Source: Spiroplasma poulsonii
GTDB lineage: Bacteria; Bacillota_I; Bacilli_A; Mycoplasmatales; Mycoplasmataceae
Assembly: GCF_009866525.1 (NCBI RefSeq)
Contig: NZ_CM020866.1
Coordinates: 68,438-132,437, forward strand
DNA: 64,000 nt
Reading direction: 5' to 3'
Shown here in pieces: positions 44,102 through 55,137 of this stretch (its first letter is position 1; the number at the start of each line of letters is the position of its first letter). A program made the position numbers and the translations under genes. The notes under the pieces are model-generated. The model worked only from the letters and a program-made list of their open reading frames with translations. It had not been told where the DNA came from and did no database searches.

Positions 44102-46477
44102 ATGAAATTAGGAGTAGTTAAAATCTATAAAAACTGAAAAAAATTAACAACAATTGTTAGTTATCAAACACCAAAAAGACCATCCTTTTTTCAGTATGTC
44201 ATTTTAAATGCTATTGCTAATTATCCAGATAAAGAAAAGTCGTTAGCTAATATTTTACGAGATGAATTACAAATTTTTAATCATAAAATTTACGCTGAAT
44301 GTTTAAAGGATTTAATTGAAAAAGAAAACACAATTGAAATTAATTCACAAGGGTCATTAAATTATTTGGCTAATACTTATGCTGAACAAGAATGAATTGA
44401 TCGTGCAATTGGAATTTTTTATATTTCAAAAGAAGCACTACAAGCCTTAGAAAAAGGTTATTTGTTAAGTAAAAACAATAACCGTGAAGCAACAATTGAT
44501 TTTATTTTTGATATTTTTACAAATGAACGATATATTAATAATGAACATTTACTCTTAATAGAAAAAATTAATAATAATGCTTTAACAATTTTTTCAGAAT
44601 ATGAAGTAACAATTACGGGTGATGATTTATTTAAATTCTTAGAAAAATATAAAACTAGTCCTAATAAATATAATATGTTTAATAATGATACAACATTTAC
44701 TTCAATTCGAAAGCAACAACAAACAATTAAACATGATAATAAAGAAGTTAATAAATTATTATCTGATGTTTATGAAACAAAGGAAGTTGTGCTAACTTTA
44801 ACAACTTTTAAAGATATTAAAATGCAAGTTATGAATGATAAAAATTTGCAAGAAATTATTGATAATAATATTAATTTACGAACAAAAATTTTAGATTATT
44901 TTTTAACAACAATGACAGAAGATTTAACAACTGATTTTAATTTAAATATTCAAAAGATTGCAGCAAATACGCTAGAAAGTGATTATCAACAAGACCCTCG
45001 TCATATTACTTCAACATTGATAAATCCTCGAATTTTGATTATTAATGAAGCAAATGTTAATCCAAAAGCAGTTTTAAATCATAAATATTATTTTGATAAT
45101 GATATTCGTTGTGTTATTTTTGTTAATGCTGATCATAGTACTAAGATAAGTGATTTAACCGCTTCAATTCCAATTTTTTATTTAGATAAAACCATTTTAC
45201 CAATACATGATCATTTTTTGACATTATTTATTAATGATAAAAACGAGACAGAATGTTATGCCTTACAACCAACAGAGTTAATAATGTTAAATCGTAAAAT
45301 TATCACTGCCCAAAAATTTTTATCAAATTATAGCAACCTCTTATTTAAAAAAATTTTACAAAATTTACAAACTGTGTTGAAAAATGAACAAGGAAATATT
45401 TATGAAACAATTCACGGTAATAAAGTTAATGACCTCTTTATTTATTGTTATTTAATTGATCTATTAAATCAAAATGACAATGCTTTTGATGATATTTTAA
45501 AAAATATTAGTACAAATAATTTTCAAAATAAGATTTCAATTTTATCCAAATGTGAGCAAATTTTAACTAATTTTACTTTAAGACCAAATTATTTTACAAA
45601 GATGCATACCCTTTTAATTACGGCGATAAAACAAGAAGCCAAAGACCAGCAAAATATTGTTAAAGCGTATCAAGTTTTAACAAACAATGATTTGTTAGCA
45701 AGTAAAGAAGCTTTAAATATGCTACAAGAACTTTACCATCAAGATAATGTTACGTTAAAACAACTATTAGAACTAACTAATGTTGCAAGTTCAACAACTA
45801 TTGAAAAAATTTGAAATCAAAATTTATTTGCTATTTTAACTAAATTCCTTTTTGCGATTAATAATGATAATTTGCACCATGAGTTATTTGAAGAAATTAG
45901 TACAACAAATTTAAGTAAAAATATTACTTTATTAGTTAATTTGTATGGTTATGCGGAAGAATATATAAAATATTTTACTGAAATGAAAAAAAGAGAGACA
46001 AGTAATCTACAGCGTCATTGAGAGGAAATTTGAACTAAGGTTGCAATCATTAGCGAACGCTTTAAAAATATTAATCATGGTGATGATTTAACAATTGAAT
46101 TATTAGGATCATTATCACAATTAGAAACGAGATACAAAGCTATTAAGTTTAAAGATATGTTTAATTCTGAACCAAAATTTCAAGAATACCTTGATTTTTT
46201 CTACTTTGATAAAGCAGCATTATATTTAATAAATATCTTAGAAGAAAAAATTACTGCTATGCTAAAGGCAAAAGACCATCGTTTAAAAGCAATTAATGAA
46301 AAATTATTTGTTTGCAAGGATCTTTTGGATAAAAGTAAACAAAAACAAATTATGACAATATATTATGAATTACGATTGTACTTATATTGTGAAAAAGCGC
46401 GCGATGAGCGAAATGATAATAAAAACCGCGATGCATTAAAAAAACTACAAAAAGAAATAGAAGAGGTGTTAAATTAA
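44102..46477 (+). CDS. large hypothetical protein of the helicase operon, 791 aa
   Basis: ATG 44102 lies 16 bases after the helicase stop, preceded by TTAGAGGT. UGA Trp codons occur at several sites, with no other breaks in 791 codons. Residues about 25-95 (PSFFQYVILNAIANYP and LANILRDEL) look like a winged-helix segment. About 320-390 (PRILIINEANVNPKAVL, IRCVIFVNADHSTK) have alternating strand-helix character. The rest is helical, ending in a Lys/Glu/Arg coil. No family recognised. It shares its last A with the next ATG (TAATG). Context suggests it works with the helicase. Confidence 0.75.
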
Positions 46478-47574
46478 TGAGTATGAGTGTTGAACAGGTA
46501 ATGTATAATTACCAAAAAAAAATCGAAAGATTAAGTTTAAATATTAATTTTGTTAAAGAAAACTTACAATTATTATTACAACAATTAAAAAATATTGATG
46601 CTAGTGGATTAAACTGCCAAGCAATTGAACAGTATTTACAAGAGCTAAATCAAATTTTAGTTGATTTAGAAACTAATCCATTGGTTGATGAATTTCAAAA
46701 GGTTAAACATGTTGATTTAGAATTAGCAAAACGAGTTAACTTTTTCTTAGAACAAAAAACATTACGTTTAGCAGAAATTCAACAAAAAATTGAAGTGCTA
46801 AAAGTAAAAGTTGTTGAAGACGAAACAAAACAACGCTTAGTGAATTTAAAAAATCGTGTTAATTTAAATTATCAAACATTAGAGCAAAAACTACTAGGAA
46901 TGTTTGATGATAATGCTTCAAAAGCTTTTATTATGAATTTTTTTAAATCAAATAAAAATCAGCTTGTTAATCTAGATCCAAATACAATTTCAGAGCTTGT
47001 TCAAGATAAGATTAATAACTATCGTGCTTCAATAGACTTTATGAAAAATCAATATCTTAATAGTTTTAAAGCCCAAATTGGCGATGATAAATTTATTAAT
47101 GCTGAATTAGGACCGGTGTTAGAGGAATTCAGTCAAACTAGTGTTAATGATACTAATTCTTTAAATCAAAAAGCATTGGATTTACAAAATAAAATTATTA
47201 GTCAACAATTAGATGAATCAGCACGAAAACATGCAATTGCTGCAATCTTGCAAGCAATTCAAAAACGTGGTTTTATTGTTGATAATAATGATATTCGAAT
47301 TACAAAGGAAAATGACGATAGTCTTGTTATTGTCTATGCTAAAAAAGTGACAGGAGAAGAAGCAATCTTTAAAGTATATCTTGATGGTCGTTTTACTTAC
47401 AAATTTGAAGGTTATGAAGGTCACGCCCATAATGTTGATGAACAACCATTTGTTAATGATTTATCAATGTATGATGTATCATTATCAAAAGAAATGAAAA
47501 AGACATATTTAAATCCAGATAAGATTATGAACCAAGCTAAAATACAAATCGATAGTAAAACAAAAAAGAAATAA
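46477..47574 (+). CDS. coiled-coil protein of the helicase operon, 365 aa
   Basis: Translation starts at the ATG of TAATG, directly coupled to the preceding gene; GAGGTG lies upstream. Residues about 10-150 are coiled coil (Gln/Leu/Glu/Lys heptads). The C-terminal about 110 residues form a compact alpha/beta part with AILQAIQKRGFIVDN, DSLVIVYAKKVTGEEAIFKV and DGRFTYKFEGYEGHA, an unusual conserved-looking block. No family recognised. The long coils here and in the helicase could interact. It is followed by a strong bidirectional terminator that closes the operon. Confidence 0.75.
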   Translation: MSMSVEQVMYNYQKKIERLSLNINFVKENLQLLLQQLKNIDASGLNCQAIEQYLQELNQILVDLETNPLVDEFQKVKHVDLELAKRVNFFLEQKTLRLAEIQQKIEVLKVKVVEDETKQRLVNLKNRVNLNYQTLEQKLLGMFDDNASKAFIMNFFKSNKNQLVNLDPNTISELVQDKINNYRASIDFMKNQYLNSFKAQIGDDKFINAELGPVLEEFSQTSVNDTNSLNQKALDLQNKIISQQLDESARKHAIAAILQAIQKRGFIVDNNDIRITKENDDSLVIVYAKKVTGEEAIFKVYLDGRFTYKFEGYEGHAHNVDEQPFVNDLSMYDVSLSKEMKKTYLNPDKIMNQAKIQIDSKTKKK

Positions 47575-47616
47575 GATAATAATTATGACATTTATTCAAG
47601 TATTAGTAGGCAAAGT

Positions 47617-47666
47617 AAAAATGTATTAAAAGGACCAATTTATATTACTCCTTTTAATACATTTTT
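47617..47666. terminator. strong bidirectional terminator after the helicase operon
   Basis: AAAAATGTATTAAAAGGA (47617-47634) pairs perfectly with TCCTTTTAATACATTTTT (47649-47666), an 18-bp stem. It separates the + strand operon from the - strand gene. Confidence 0.88.
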
Positions 47667-47697
47667 CAATTATTTTTTATTTAGATAAGTACCATCT

Positions 47698-48927
47698 TTA
47701 TTTATATTTAAAGTGTTTTAAAAAATAATATAACCCAATTGTTGGTAAGATAAATATAATTGTCATTGGAAAAACTAATGGCCAAGTTGGACGGGTATAT
47801 ATGATATTATCTCAGTCCAAATTATATATAATTCCGTTTAGTTTATGCCAATTAAATTCATTATTAAAAAAATTAGAATAACCTCAACTATGATAGAAAT
47901 TATCGTCGTTAATTAATTTAGCAGCAGTTAAAGTATATTGACTAAATAAGTTAAGGGCAAGAATTCCTGTTTTATATTCATTACTTTCAGCAACTTTTTT
48001 ATAGTCCTCAATATATTTTGAAAAATTAATGAATAGTGTGTACCCAGGCACATTTTGAGGTTGTTGTAAAATACTAGTTATTATTGTTTGAGTATTGAGA
48101 GCATATTTTTTTTCAATTTCCATAAACATATTTTTTTGAAATTGCCAGCTATAGCGATACCCTCATAGAATCGGATTTGTCGTAATATTGGGGTTTATTC
48201 CAAATGTATTTTGTTGGTAAAACATTTGATAAATCTCAATTTTTATAGAAAATTCCTTTGAAAGAATAATTTGAGGATTTTCCAAATGACTTTGCGGGTG
48301 AATTATTTTAACATCTTGATTAACATCAAAAAGTAGTTCCCTTTTTAAATCATTAAAGTGGACTGCCTCTGAAAGAAAACCACCTTGTAATATTTTTTGA
48401 TAATTATTTTTTTCTAAATAATTATTTATAATTTGATGAAATTGATTGCCATCATTTTTATTAATGGCATCGTAAATTTTAGTATATATATCATTAGATT
48501 TAAAAAGATTAATTTCTGTGTGCTTGTTTGCCTTAATTATGTTGGTAACATTATAGTCTGCTGCTGAAAAATAATGCTTGATATTTTTTGCCGTCATAAG
48601 TCAAGGTGTTATTAAAACAATGATTGTTAAAAATAATGTTATTAAAGTTATAACACTTTCTTTTAAAAAATGACTAGCAATGATGATAATAAATCAAAAT
48701 AATGGTAATGAGATAAAAGAAATCAAGATTCCAACACCATAGAGTTTTAAAAAAATTAAAGTATGTGGTCATGATGTTATTAACAAGTAAAATACTGTTG
48801 TAATACTAAAAATAATAACATTATATACTGTAAAACTAAGTCATAAAAAGTTAATAAAATTATAACAAATTAAAAATAAAAATCAATAATTACAAAAAAT
48901 ATTAAAACAAAATATTATTTTTAATAT
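47698..48927 (-). pseudogene. ABC-2-permease-like membrane protein, 5' end lost
   Basis: Read leftwards, the frame is open from 48927 to TAA 47698-47700 through several UGA Trp codons, about 409 residues. At least three membrane helices lie at the N-terminal side (IIFSITTVFYLLI; FISLPLFWFIIIIAS; LITLFLTIIVLI). A large hydrophilic domain (AADYNVTNIIKAN, RYSWQFQKNMFMEIEKKYAL) follows, then one C-terminal helix (PLVFPMTIIFILPTIGLYYF). No ATG or GTG with an SD is found upstream, a TAA lies at 48928-48930, and IS copy 3 is 60 bases away. The pattern resembles ABC-type membrane permeases of Mollicutes. Probably a decaying gene. Confidence 0.55.
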
Positions 48928-48988
48928 TTATTTTCAAAATTATAAAAATAAGCACAACAAAAAATAAACTTTATTAATCTTATACATT

Positions 48989-50055
48989 AGACTTCTTGCG
49001 ATACCCTTTTTTATTAAAATATTATTATAAAATATAATTTATGAGGACATAAAAATATGAACAATAATAAATTTAATACTCTTAATGATAGAGAATGGTT
49101 AAGATTAACAGGAATAAAAAAATCCACTTTTAATAAAATGTTAGATATTTTAAAAGTTGCTGAAATAGAAAAATTTAAAAAAGGTGGTAAAACTAATAAA
49201 TTATCATTAGAAAATAGATTATTGATGACTTTATTATATTGACGAGAATATCAGACTTATTTTCATCTTGGTAAAAGTTTTGATATTAGTGAGGCTAATT
49301 GTTATCGTAATATTAAGTGAATTGAAGATATTTTAATTAAAAACTCTGATTTTCAACAACTTGCTGGTAAAAAAGCACTAATAAATGATTATTTTAATGA
49401 TAAAACTATTATTATTGATGCTACCGAAACTCCAATCCAACGCCCAAAAAAAGACAAAAACAATCTTATTCTGGTAAAAAGAAAAAACACACGATCAAAA
49501 CACAAGTAATTATCGAACAAGAAACCAAAAAAATTATTGCAACAAGTTTTTCGCTCGGAAAAAAACATGATTATGCTTTATTTAAAGAATCAAAAATCCC
49601 AATTTTAAAAAATACCAAATTAATAGTTGATAGTGGTTATCAAGGAATACAAAAAAATCACAATAATGTTCTAATACCTACAAAGAAAACAAAGAAAAAC
49701 CCTTTAAACAAAGAACAAAAGCAATATAATAGACTAGTTTCAAAAATGAGAATTATTATTGAAAATATTTTTGCTATTCTTAAAAAATTTAAAATTATTA
49801 CAGAAAAATATCGTAATCGAAGAAAAAGATTTGGTTTAAGATTTAATTTAATTGCCTCAATTTATAATTTACAATTATTATATTTAACATAAAATATTTA
49901 TTTAAAATTAAATAATTTAAATAATAAATTAATTTTTCGTTGTGGAAAAATATTAAATTTTTAAATAAAAAACATAATTAATTAAAATTATATTTTTCTA
50001 TTAGTATCTTTTTTACAAATATTTGCAATTTTTTAACAAGTAATGCAAGAAGTCT
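48989..50055 (+). mobile_element. IS5-family (ISL2-like) element, copy 3
   Basis: 1067 bp, ends AGACTTCTTGC/GCAAGAAGTCT, target duplication ATT on both sides. Clean simple insertion. Confidence 0.95.
49057..49892 (+). CDS. IS5-family transposase, copy 3 (two frames, -1 frameshift)
   Basis: First frame from ATG 49057 to TAA 49507-49509 (150 residues). Second frame, one base back, to TAA 49890-49892. The A-run 49446-49452 after CGCCC offers the slippery site A AAA AAA, after which QRPKKRQKQSYSGKKKK is read. First catalytic Asp in IIIDATETP, second in VDSGYQG, Glu in IIIENIFAIL. UGA is Trp in LLYWREYQ. Both frames are open, so this copy could be active. Confidence 0.88.
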
Positions 50056-50069
50056 ATTAAAATATTAGT

Positions 50070-50421
50070 TTAATTTACAAAAACTTTTTTAAAATATTGC
50101 TTTGATGTAAAATATCGCAAACACGGTCTAATTGTAGTATTTAATATATCTAAAACAGATTTTAATTTACTACGAATATTAATTAACGGTTCAGTTTGGT
50201 CAAATCAACGCCTTAAATCCCTATTTTATCCGTTCAACTAATGCTTTTTGTTTTGGTTTACCAGGGTCACAAAAATAGACTCTTATTTTAAAATGTTTTT
50301 CTATTGTTTTTCATTTATAAAATTCTTTTCCTCTATCTGTTAAAATACAACTAAATTTACTAATACCAATTTGTTTAATCATTTTCATTAAAACCATTAA
50401 TACAATACTTGCTTTTTTAGT
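50070..50421 (-). pseudogene. 3' remnant of a second IS30-type transposase
   Basis: Read leftwards from the edge of IS copy 4: KKASIVLMVLMKMIKQIG, then LTDRGKEFYKWKTIEKHF, FCDPGKPKQKALVERI. After one frame change at an A-run, NRDLRRWFDQTEPL and FTSKQYFKKVFVN follow, ending at TAA 50070-50072. The second Asp (TDRGKEF) and the Glu region of the IS30 DDE core are present; the first half is gone. It differs from the 26514-27501 element. It is now boxed between IS5 copies 3 and 4. Confidence 0.8.
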
Positions 50422-51488
50422 AGACCTCTTGCGATACCCTTTTTTATTAAAATATTATTATAAAATATAATTTATGAGGACATAAAAATATGAACAATAA
50501 TAAATTTAATACTCTTAATGATAGAGAATGGTTAAGATTAACAGGAATAAAAAAATCCACTTTTAATAAAATGTTAGATATTTTAAAAGTTGCTGAAATA
50601 GAAAAATTTAAAAAAGGTGGTAAAACTAATAAATTATCATTAGAAAATAGATTATTGATGACTTTATTATATTGACGAGAATATCAGACTTATTTTCATC
50701 TTGGTAAAAGTTTTGATATTAGTGAGGCTAATTGTTATCGTAATATTAAGTGAATTGAAGATATTTTAATTAAAAACTCTGATTTTCAACAACTTGCTGG
50801 TAAAAAAGCACTAATAAATGATTATTTTAATGATAAAACTATTATTATTGATGCTACCGAAACTCCAATCCAACGCCCAAAAAAAGACAAAAACAATCTT
50901 ATTCTGGTAAAAAGAAAAAACACACGATCAAAACACAAGTAATTATCGAACAAGAAACCAAAAAAATTATTGCAACAAGTTTTTCGCTCGGAAAAAAACA
51001 TGATTATGCTTTATTTAAAGAATCAAAAATCCCAATTTTAAAAAATACCAAATTAATAGTTGATAGTGGTTATCAAGGAATACAAAAAAATCACAATAAT
51101 GTTCTAATACCTACAAAGAAAACAAAGAAAAACCCTTTAAACAAAGAACAAAAGCAATATAATAGACTAGTTTCAAAAATGAGAATTATTATTGAAAATA
51201 TTTTTGCTATTCTTAAAAAATTTAAAATTATTACAGAAAAATATCGTAATCGAAGAAAAAGATTTGGTTTAAGATTTAATTTAATTGCCTCAATTTATAA
51301 TTTACAATTATTATATTTAACATAAAATATTTATTTAAAATTAAATAATTTAAATAATAAATTAATTTTTCGTTGTGGAAAAATATTAAATTTTTAAATA
51401 AAAAACATAATTAATTAAAATTATATTTTTCTATTAGTATCTTTTTTACAAATATTTGCAATTTTTTAACAAGTAATGCAAGAAGTCT
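50422..51488 (+). mobile_element. IS5-family (ISL2-like) element, copy 4
   Basis: 1067 bp, almost identical to copy 3. Left end AGACCTCTTGC (one change), right end GCAAGAAGTCT. Flanks are AGT on the left and AAT on the right, so no target duplication. This suggests that its present neighbours were joined by recombination or deletion. Confidence 0.93.
50490..51325 (+). CDS. IS5-family transposase, copy 4 (two frames, -1 frameshift)
   Basis: First frame ATG 50490 to TAA 50940-50942, second to TAA 51323-51325, slippery A-run 50879-50885. Both frames open and DDE residues as in copy 3. Confidence 0.87.
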
Positions 51489-53155
51489 AATATCGTTTTG
51501 ATAGTATGGTTAATTTATCAGTAATTAATAATGAATTTTATAATGCTAATGCAAAAGCATTAGAACTAAAACAAAATGGAATGACAATTAAGCTAAACTA
51601 TTTGTATGGTCGTCAAACTAGTTTTAAGCCAGCCGACAAATATTGGGCACAATTACAAGTTGGTCCTGGTTTTACAGAGAATATTTTTAAACTAATGCGA
51701 GCAGCTGGCAATCATAGCCCAACAGAAGTTGTTAAAAGTTTAGAATATTTAATTGGTAACATGCCACAGTTTTGGTCAACGTATAAACAAAATTTTTTAG
51801 CAGGTCAAGTTTTATATACTTTTACGCAAATTAAAACCGCGTTGGTACATTCTGCTTTACCTGAAGTTTTAGGTACTTCAATGTTTTGAGCTTTTGCAAA
51901 ATGAGATGAAACAGCTAATGTCCACTATTTAACCGGTCGTGACTTTAGTAATTATTTAGAAAATATTTTATTAATTATTGGTCCAAATACCCCGATTGGA
52001 AAAGCAATTTTAAATTATGTCCAAGATAATTATCCACAATATTATGATATTGCAAAAAAGGTTTTAGAATTAGTACAAACAACAGGAAAACAATTTCTTG
52101 ATGAGTTTGTTTGTGAAATTTTTCCTGATTTAGATCGCCATGTTACTTGGCCTGAATATAGCGAAAAAGCACAGCAGATAATTCGCGATTGAGCAAATTT
52201 AAATTCATTAATTTTTCAAATTCCCGTCCACATCCAAGGTTATCAGTATGGTGAATATGGGATTGGACTAGGAGAATTTTTCATTGCCATCGCAATGTGG
52301 GTTGGTGTTTTAATGCAAACATTTATTTTTGATCGTACTTGCCGGACAAAACGGGCAAAATGATACCAACATTATTTTTCAAAATTATTATTAATGTTAA
52401 TTACAACAGCAATTCAAACAACAATTTTAGCTATTTCGTTAGCAATATTAGGATATAGTAAGATGGGACCTAGTTTTGGACTATTGTATGTGTGGCTATT
52501 GTTATGTAGTCTTATTTTTACTATTATTGAACATGCAATCTGGTTTGCGCCTGCTGATGGTGATGTTGGAAAATATCTAATTGTTATTTATTTAATTTTA
52601 AATTTAACAGCAGGTTGAGGAACATTCCCATCATTTATGCAAGCAGGGTTTTTCAATGTTATTTCAGTTTTAACACCTTTCAAATACGCAATTCACGGGA
52701 TGGGAAATATCATTTACGGGATTGGAACGGGTGAAGGTTCATTAGTTCAATACCAAACTGAAATCTTACAAAATATGGGAATATTATTAATTTGAATTCC
52801 AATTTTATTAATAATTAGTTTAGGATTAACTTATTTATGACGACAAAAAGAACAATATGGAACTTTTAATTTAAAAGCATTAAAGAAAGTATTACCGGAA
52901 GAAAATATTAATATTAATAAAAATGTTTATCGTACTTTAAATGGTTTAAGTAATCAGGAAGTTGAAATAGTAAAAAGACAAATTCTAATTAATCAATATC
53001 AAATATTTGAAGAACAAAAAAGTCAGAAGATAAAGCGGATGGAAACAAAATTTGATATTACAAAAAATCCGAAATATTTATATAAAATTAAAAAAATTAA
53101 AGCAAAAGGTTATTCAATTGAGACAGAAGAGGAAGACCGTGATAGCATAGTGTAA
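51489..53155 (+). pseudogene. YhgE/Pip-like ABC-2-type membrane protein, N-terminus removed by IS copy 4
   Basis: The frame enters from the IS edge (YRFDSMVNLSVINNEF) and runs to TAA 53153-53155, about 555 residues with UGA Trp. It matches the downstream paralogue from its middle onward. The external domain (KLNYLYGRQTSFKPADKYW, STYKQNFLAGQVLYTF) is followed by five membrane helices from about 52280 (YGIGLGEFFIAIAMWVG; GWGTFPSFMQAGFFNVIS) and a basic tail. The first membrane helix and about 130 N-terminal residues are missing. ATG 51506 has no SD, so it is probably not expressed. Confidence 0.75.
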
Positions 53156-53176
53156 TTATGATTAAGGAGGAAAGTT

Positions 53177-55030
53177 ATGGATAACAAAAATAACTTGCCA
53201 ACTTTTAAAGAAATCTTTAAAAAAGAATGACAAGAGCAAACCGTTAAAAATAAGAAACGAATTATAAAATTTATCGCAATCTGTATTGTGCCATTTTTGT
53301 ATGGTTTCTTTTGTGTTTGAGCTTTTTGAAATCCATTCCTTAAAACAGACCAGATTCCAATGGCGATTGTTAATCATGATGCAAATTTATGTGTGATTTA
53401 TAAACCTAAAAGTGATACTGACAAATCAATTGCAAATGGGACTGATATTCATTATGTTAATGCAAACGATGCAACAAGTTGTAATGCAGCAGTTAAACCA
53501 AATGAAATTGCACGTTTTACAAGTGTTAGTGATAATATTGTTACTGGACAAAATTATTATGATAAAGAACATAATAATGTTAAAATCGATGTTAGTACTA
53601 TTACCTTGAAATTAAATTATCTAAAAAATAAAGATACTAATTTTGAACCAAATGATAAATATTGAGTTCAACTACGAATTCCTGAAAATTATTCTGTTCA
53701 TTTAATTAACATTTTAAAAAACATTGCAAATTCATCATTTGACCATGATCAGTTTTTAACGGATGTTACTTGAATGAGCAATAATCCGGTTAACTTGTGA
53801 GCAACGTATAAACAAAATTTTTTAATTGGTTATTTTGCAACAACTTTCGCTAATTTACGAGAAAGTTTTGTTCGTGAAGCAGTACCGCAATTAATTTTAC
53901 CAATGCTTTATACCATTCTGTCTAATCCTGATGGGACCGTAAATCGTACTACTTATGATGACTATGTTAAAAGTATTAATACAAGCAATTTAATTAATGA
54001 AACAAATAATTTAGTTAGTCAAGGTAAATTAACTTCAGCACAAGGAAAGATTATTACTTCGTTACTAAAGGTATTTGGCTTAGTAAAAGGACCCTTGGTA
54101 CAATTTATTTTTGGATCAGAAAATGTTGTTAGCAAAGATCAATATTTTACTAATAGTAATGAATTGGGTAAACATTTAAAAGATGTTGGCAGCATTATTG
54201 ATATTTCATATAACGTGCAAGGTTATCAATACAATAAATATGGTATTGGATTGGGAGAATTATTTATGTTAATTGGTGTTTGAGTTGGGGCTTTAACACA
54301 AACATTTGTTTATGATCGTAAAGGTAGAACCAAAAACACATTATCTTATCAACATTATTTTAGTAAGTTACTATTAATGTTGTGTACATCCTGAATTCAG
54401 GTCACAGTAATGATGCTTTCACTATTAATTTTAGGTTTTGGGCAAATTGGTCCATCGTATGCTTTGCTATGATTATGAATGCTCTTTTTAGGATCAGTTT
54501 TCAATATTATTATTTGTTCTCTTTGGTTAGCGATTCCCGATGAAATGCTGGGGCGTTTTATTGCTGTTATTTATCTGATTATTAATTTATCAGCTGGATG
54601 AGGAACATTCCCATCATTTATGCAAAATAAATTTTTTGATGTTTTATCATATATCTCACCATTCCGTTATGGCTTACATAATATTGGAACAATAATATAT
54701 GGTTTATCTTCACCAACAAGTATCGGTATTGGTGAATATCAAACTGAGATTGTCAAAAATATGGGGATTTTATTTATTTGGGTTATTGTTTTTGTTATGA
54801 TTGGACTAGCAGGAACCTACTATCGTTTTTTAAAAATGAAATATGGAACAATTAGAATAAAATTAATTTATCAAGCAATGAATAACATTGAAAATATTAA
54901 AACATATGAAAAAAGTATTAGTGCATTGAATTATTTAACAGTAGAAGAACAAGCGTTAATAAAAGCAGAAGTATCAGGGCAATTATTAGCAAAACAGACA
55001 AAAAAGAAACTAAAAAAGCAGCCTAAATAA
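53177..55030 (+). CDS. YhgE/Pip-like ABC-2-type membrane protein, intact paralogue, 617 aa
   Basis: ATG 53177 has AAGGAGG in front. The N-terminal cytoplasmic part (PTFKEIFKKEWQEQTVKNK) leads to a membrane helix (about residues 33-55, IAICIVPFLYGFFCVWAFW), then IPMAIVNHD, typical for the start of the YhgE/Pip external domain. An about 320-residue outside domain precedes five C-terminal helices with GLGELFMLIGVWVG, and GWGTFPSFMQNKFFD near residue 475. Such proteins are ABC-2-like permeases or phage-receptor type surface proteins. The substrate is unknown. It lies 21 bases downstream of its truncated twin, so a duplicated pair. Confidence 0.75.
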
Positions 55031-55137
55031 TCATAGATATAATAGTAATATTTTTTGCCTTCTTTTTAAAATGAATTACCATCTATTTTATGGTATTATT
55101 TAAATACTAATTTATTCTATGAAAGCGAGGAGGACAA

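Noticed and set aside
49446-49453. Treating every IS5 transposase as a pseudogene because of its two frames
   Set aside because: Four of the five copies keep both frames open at the same A-run, which fits programmed frameshifting better than repeated decay.
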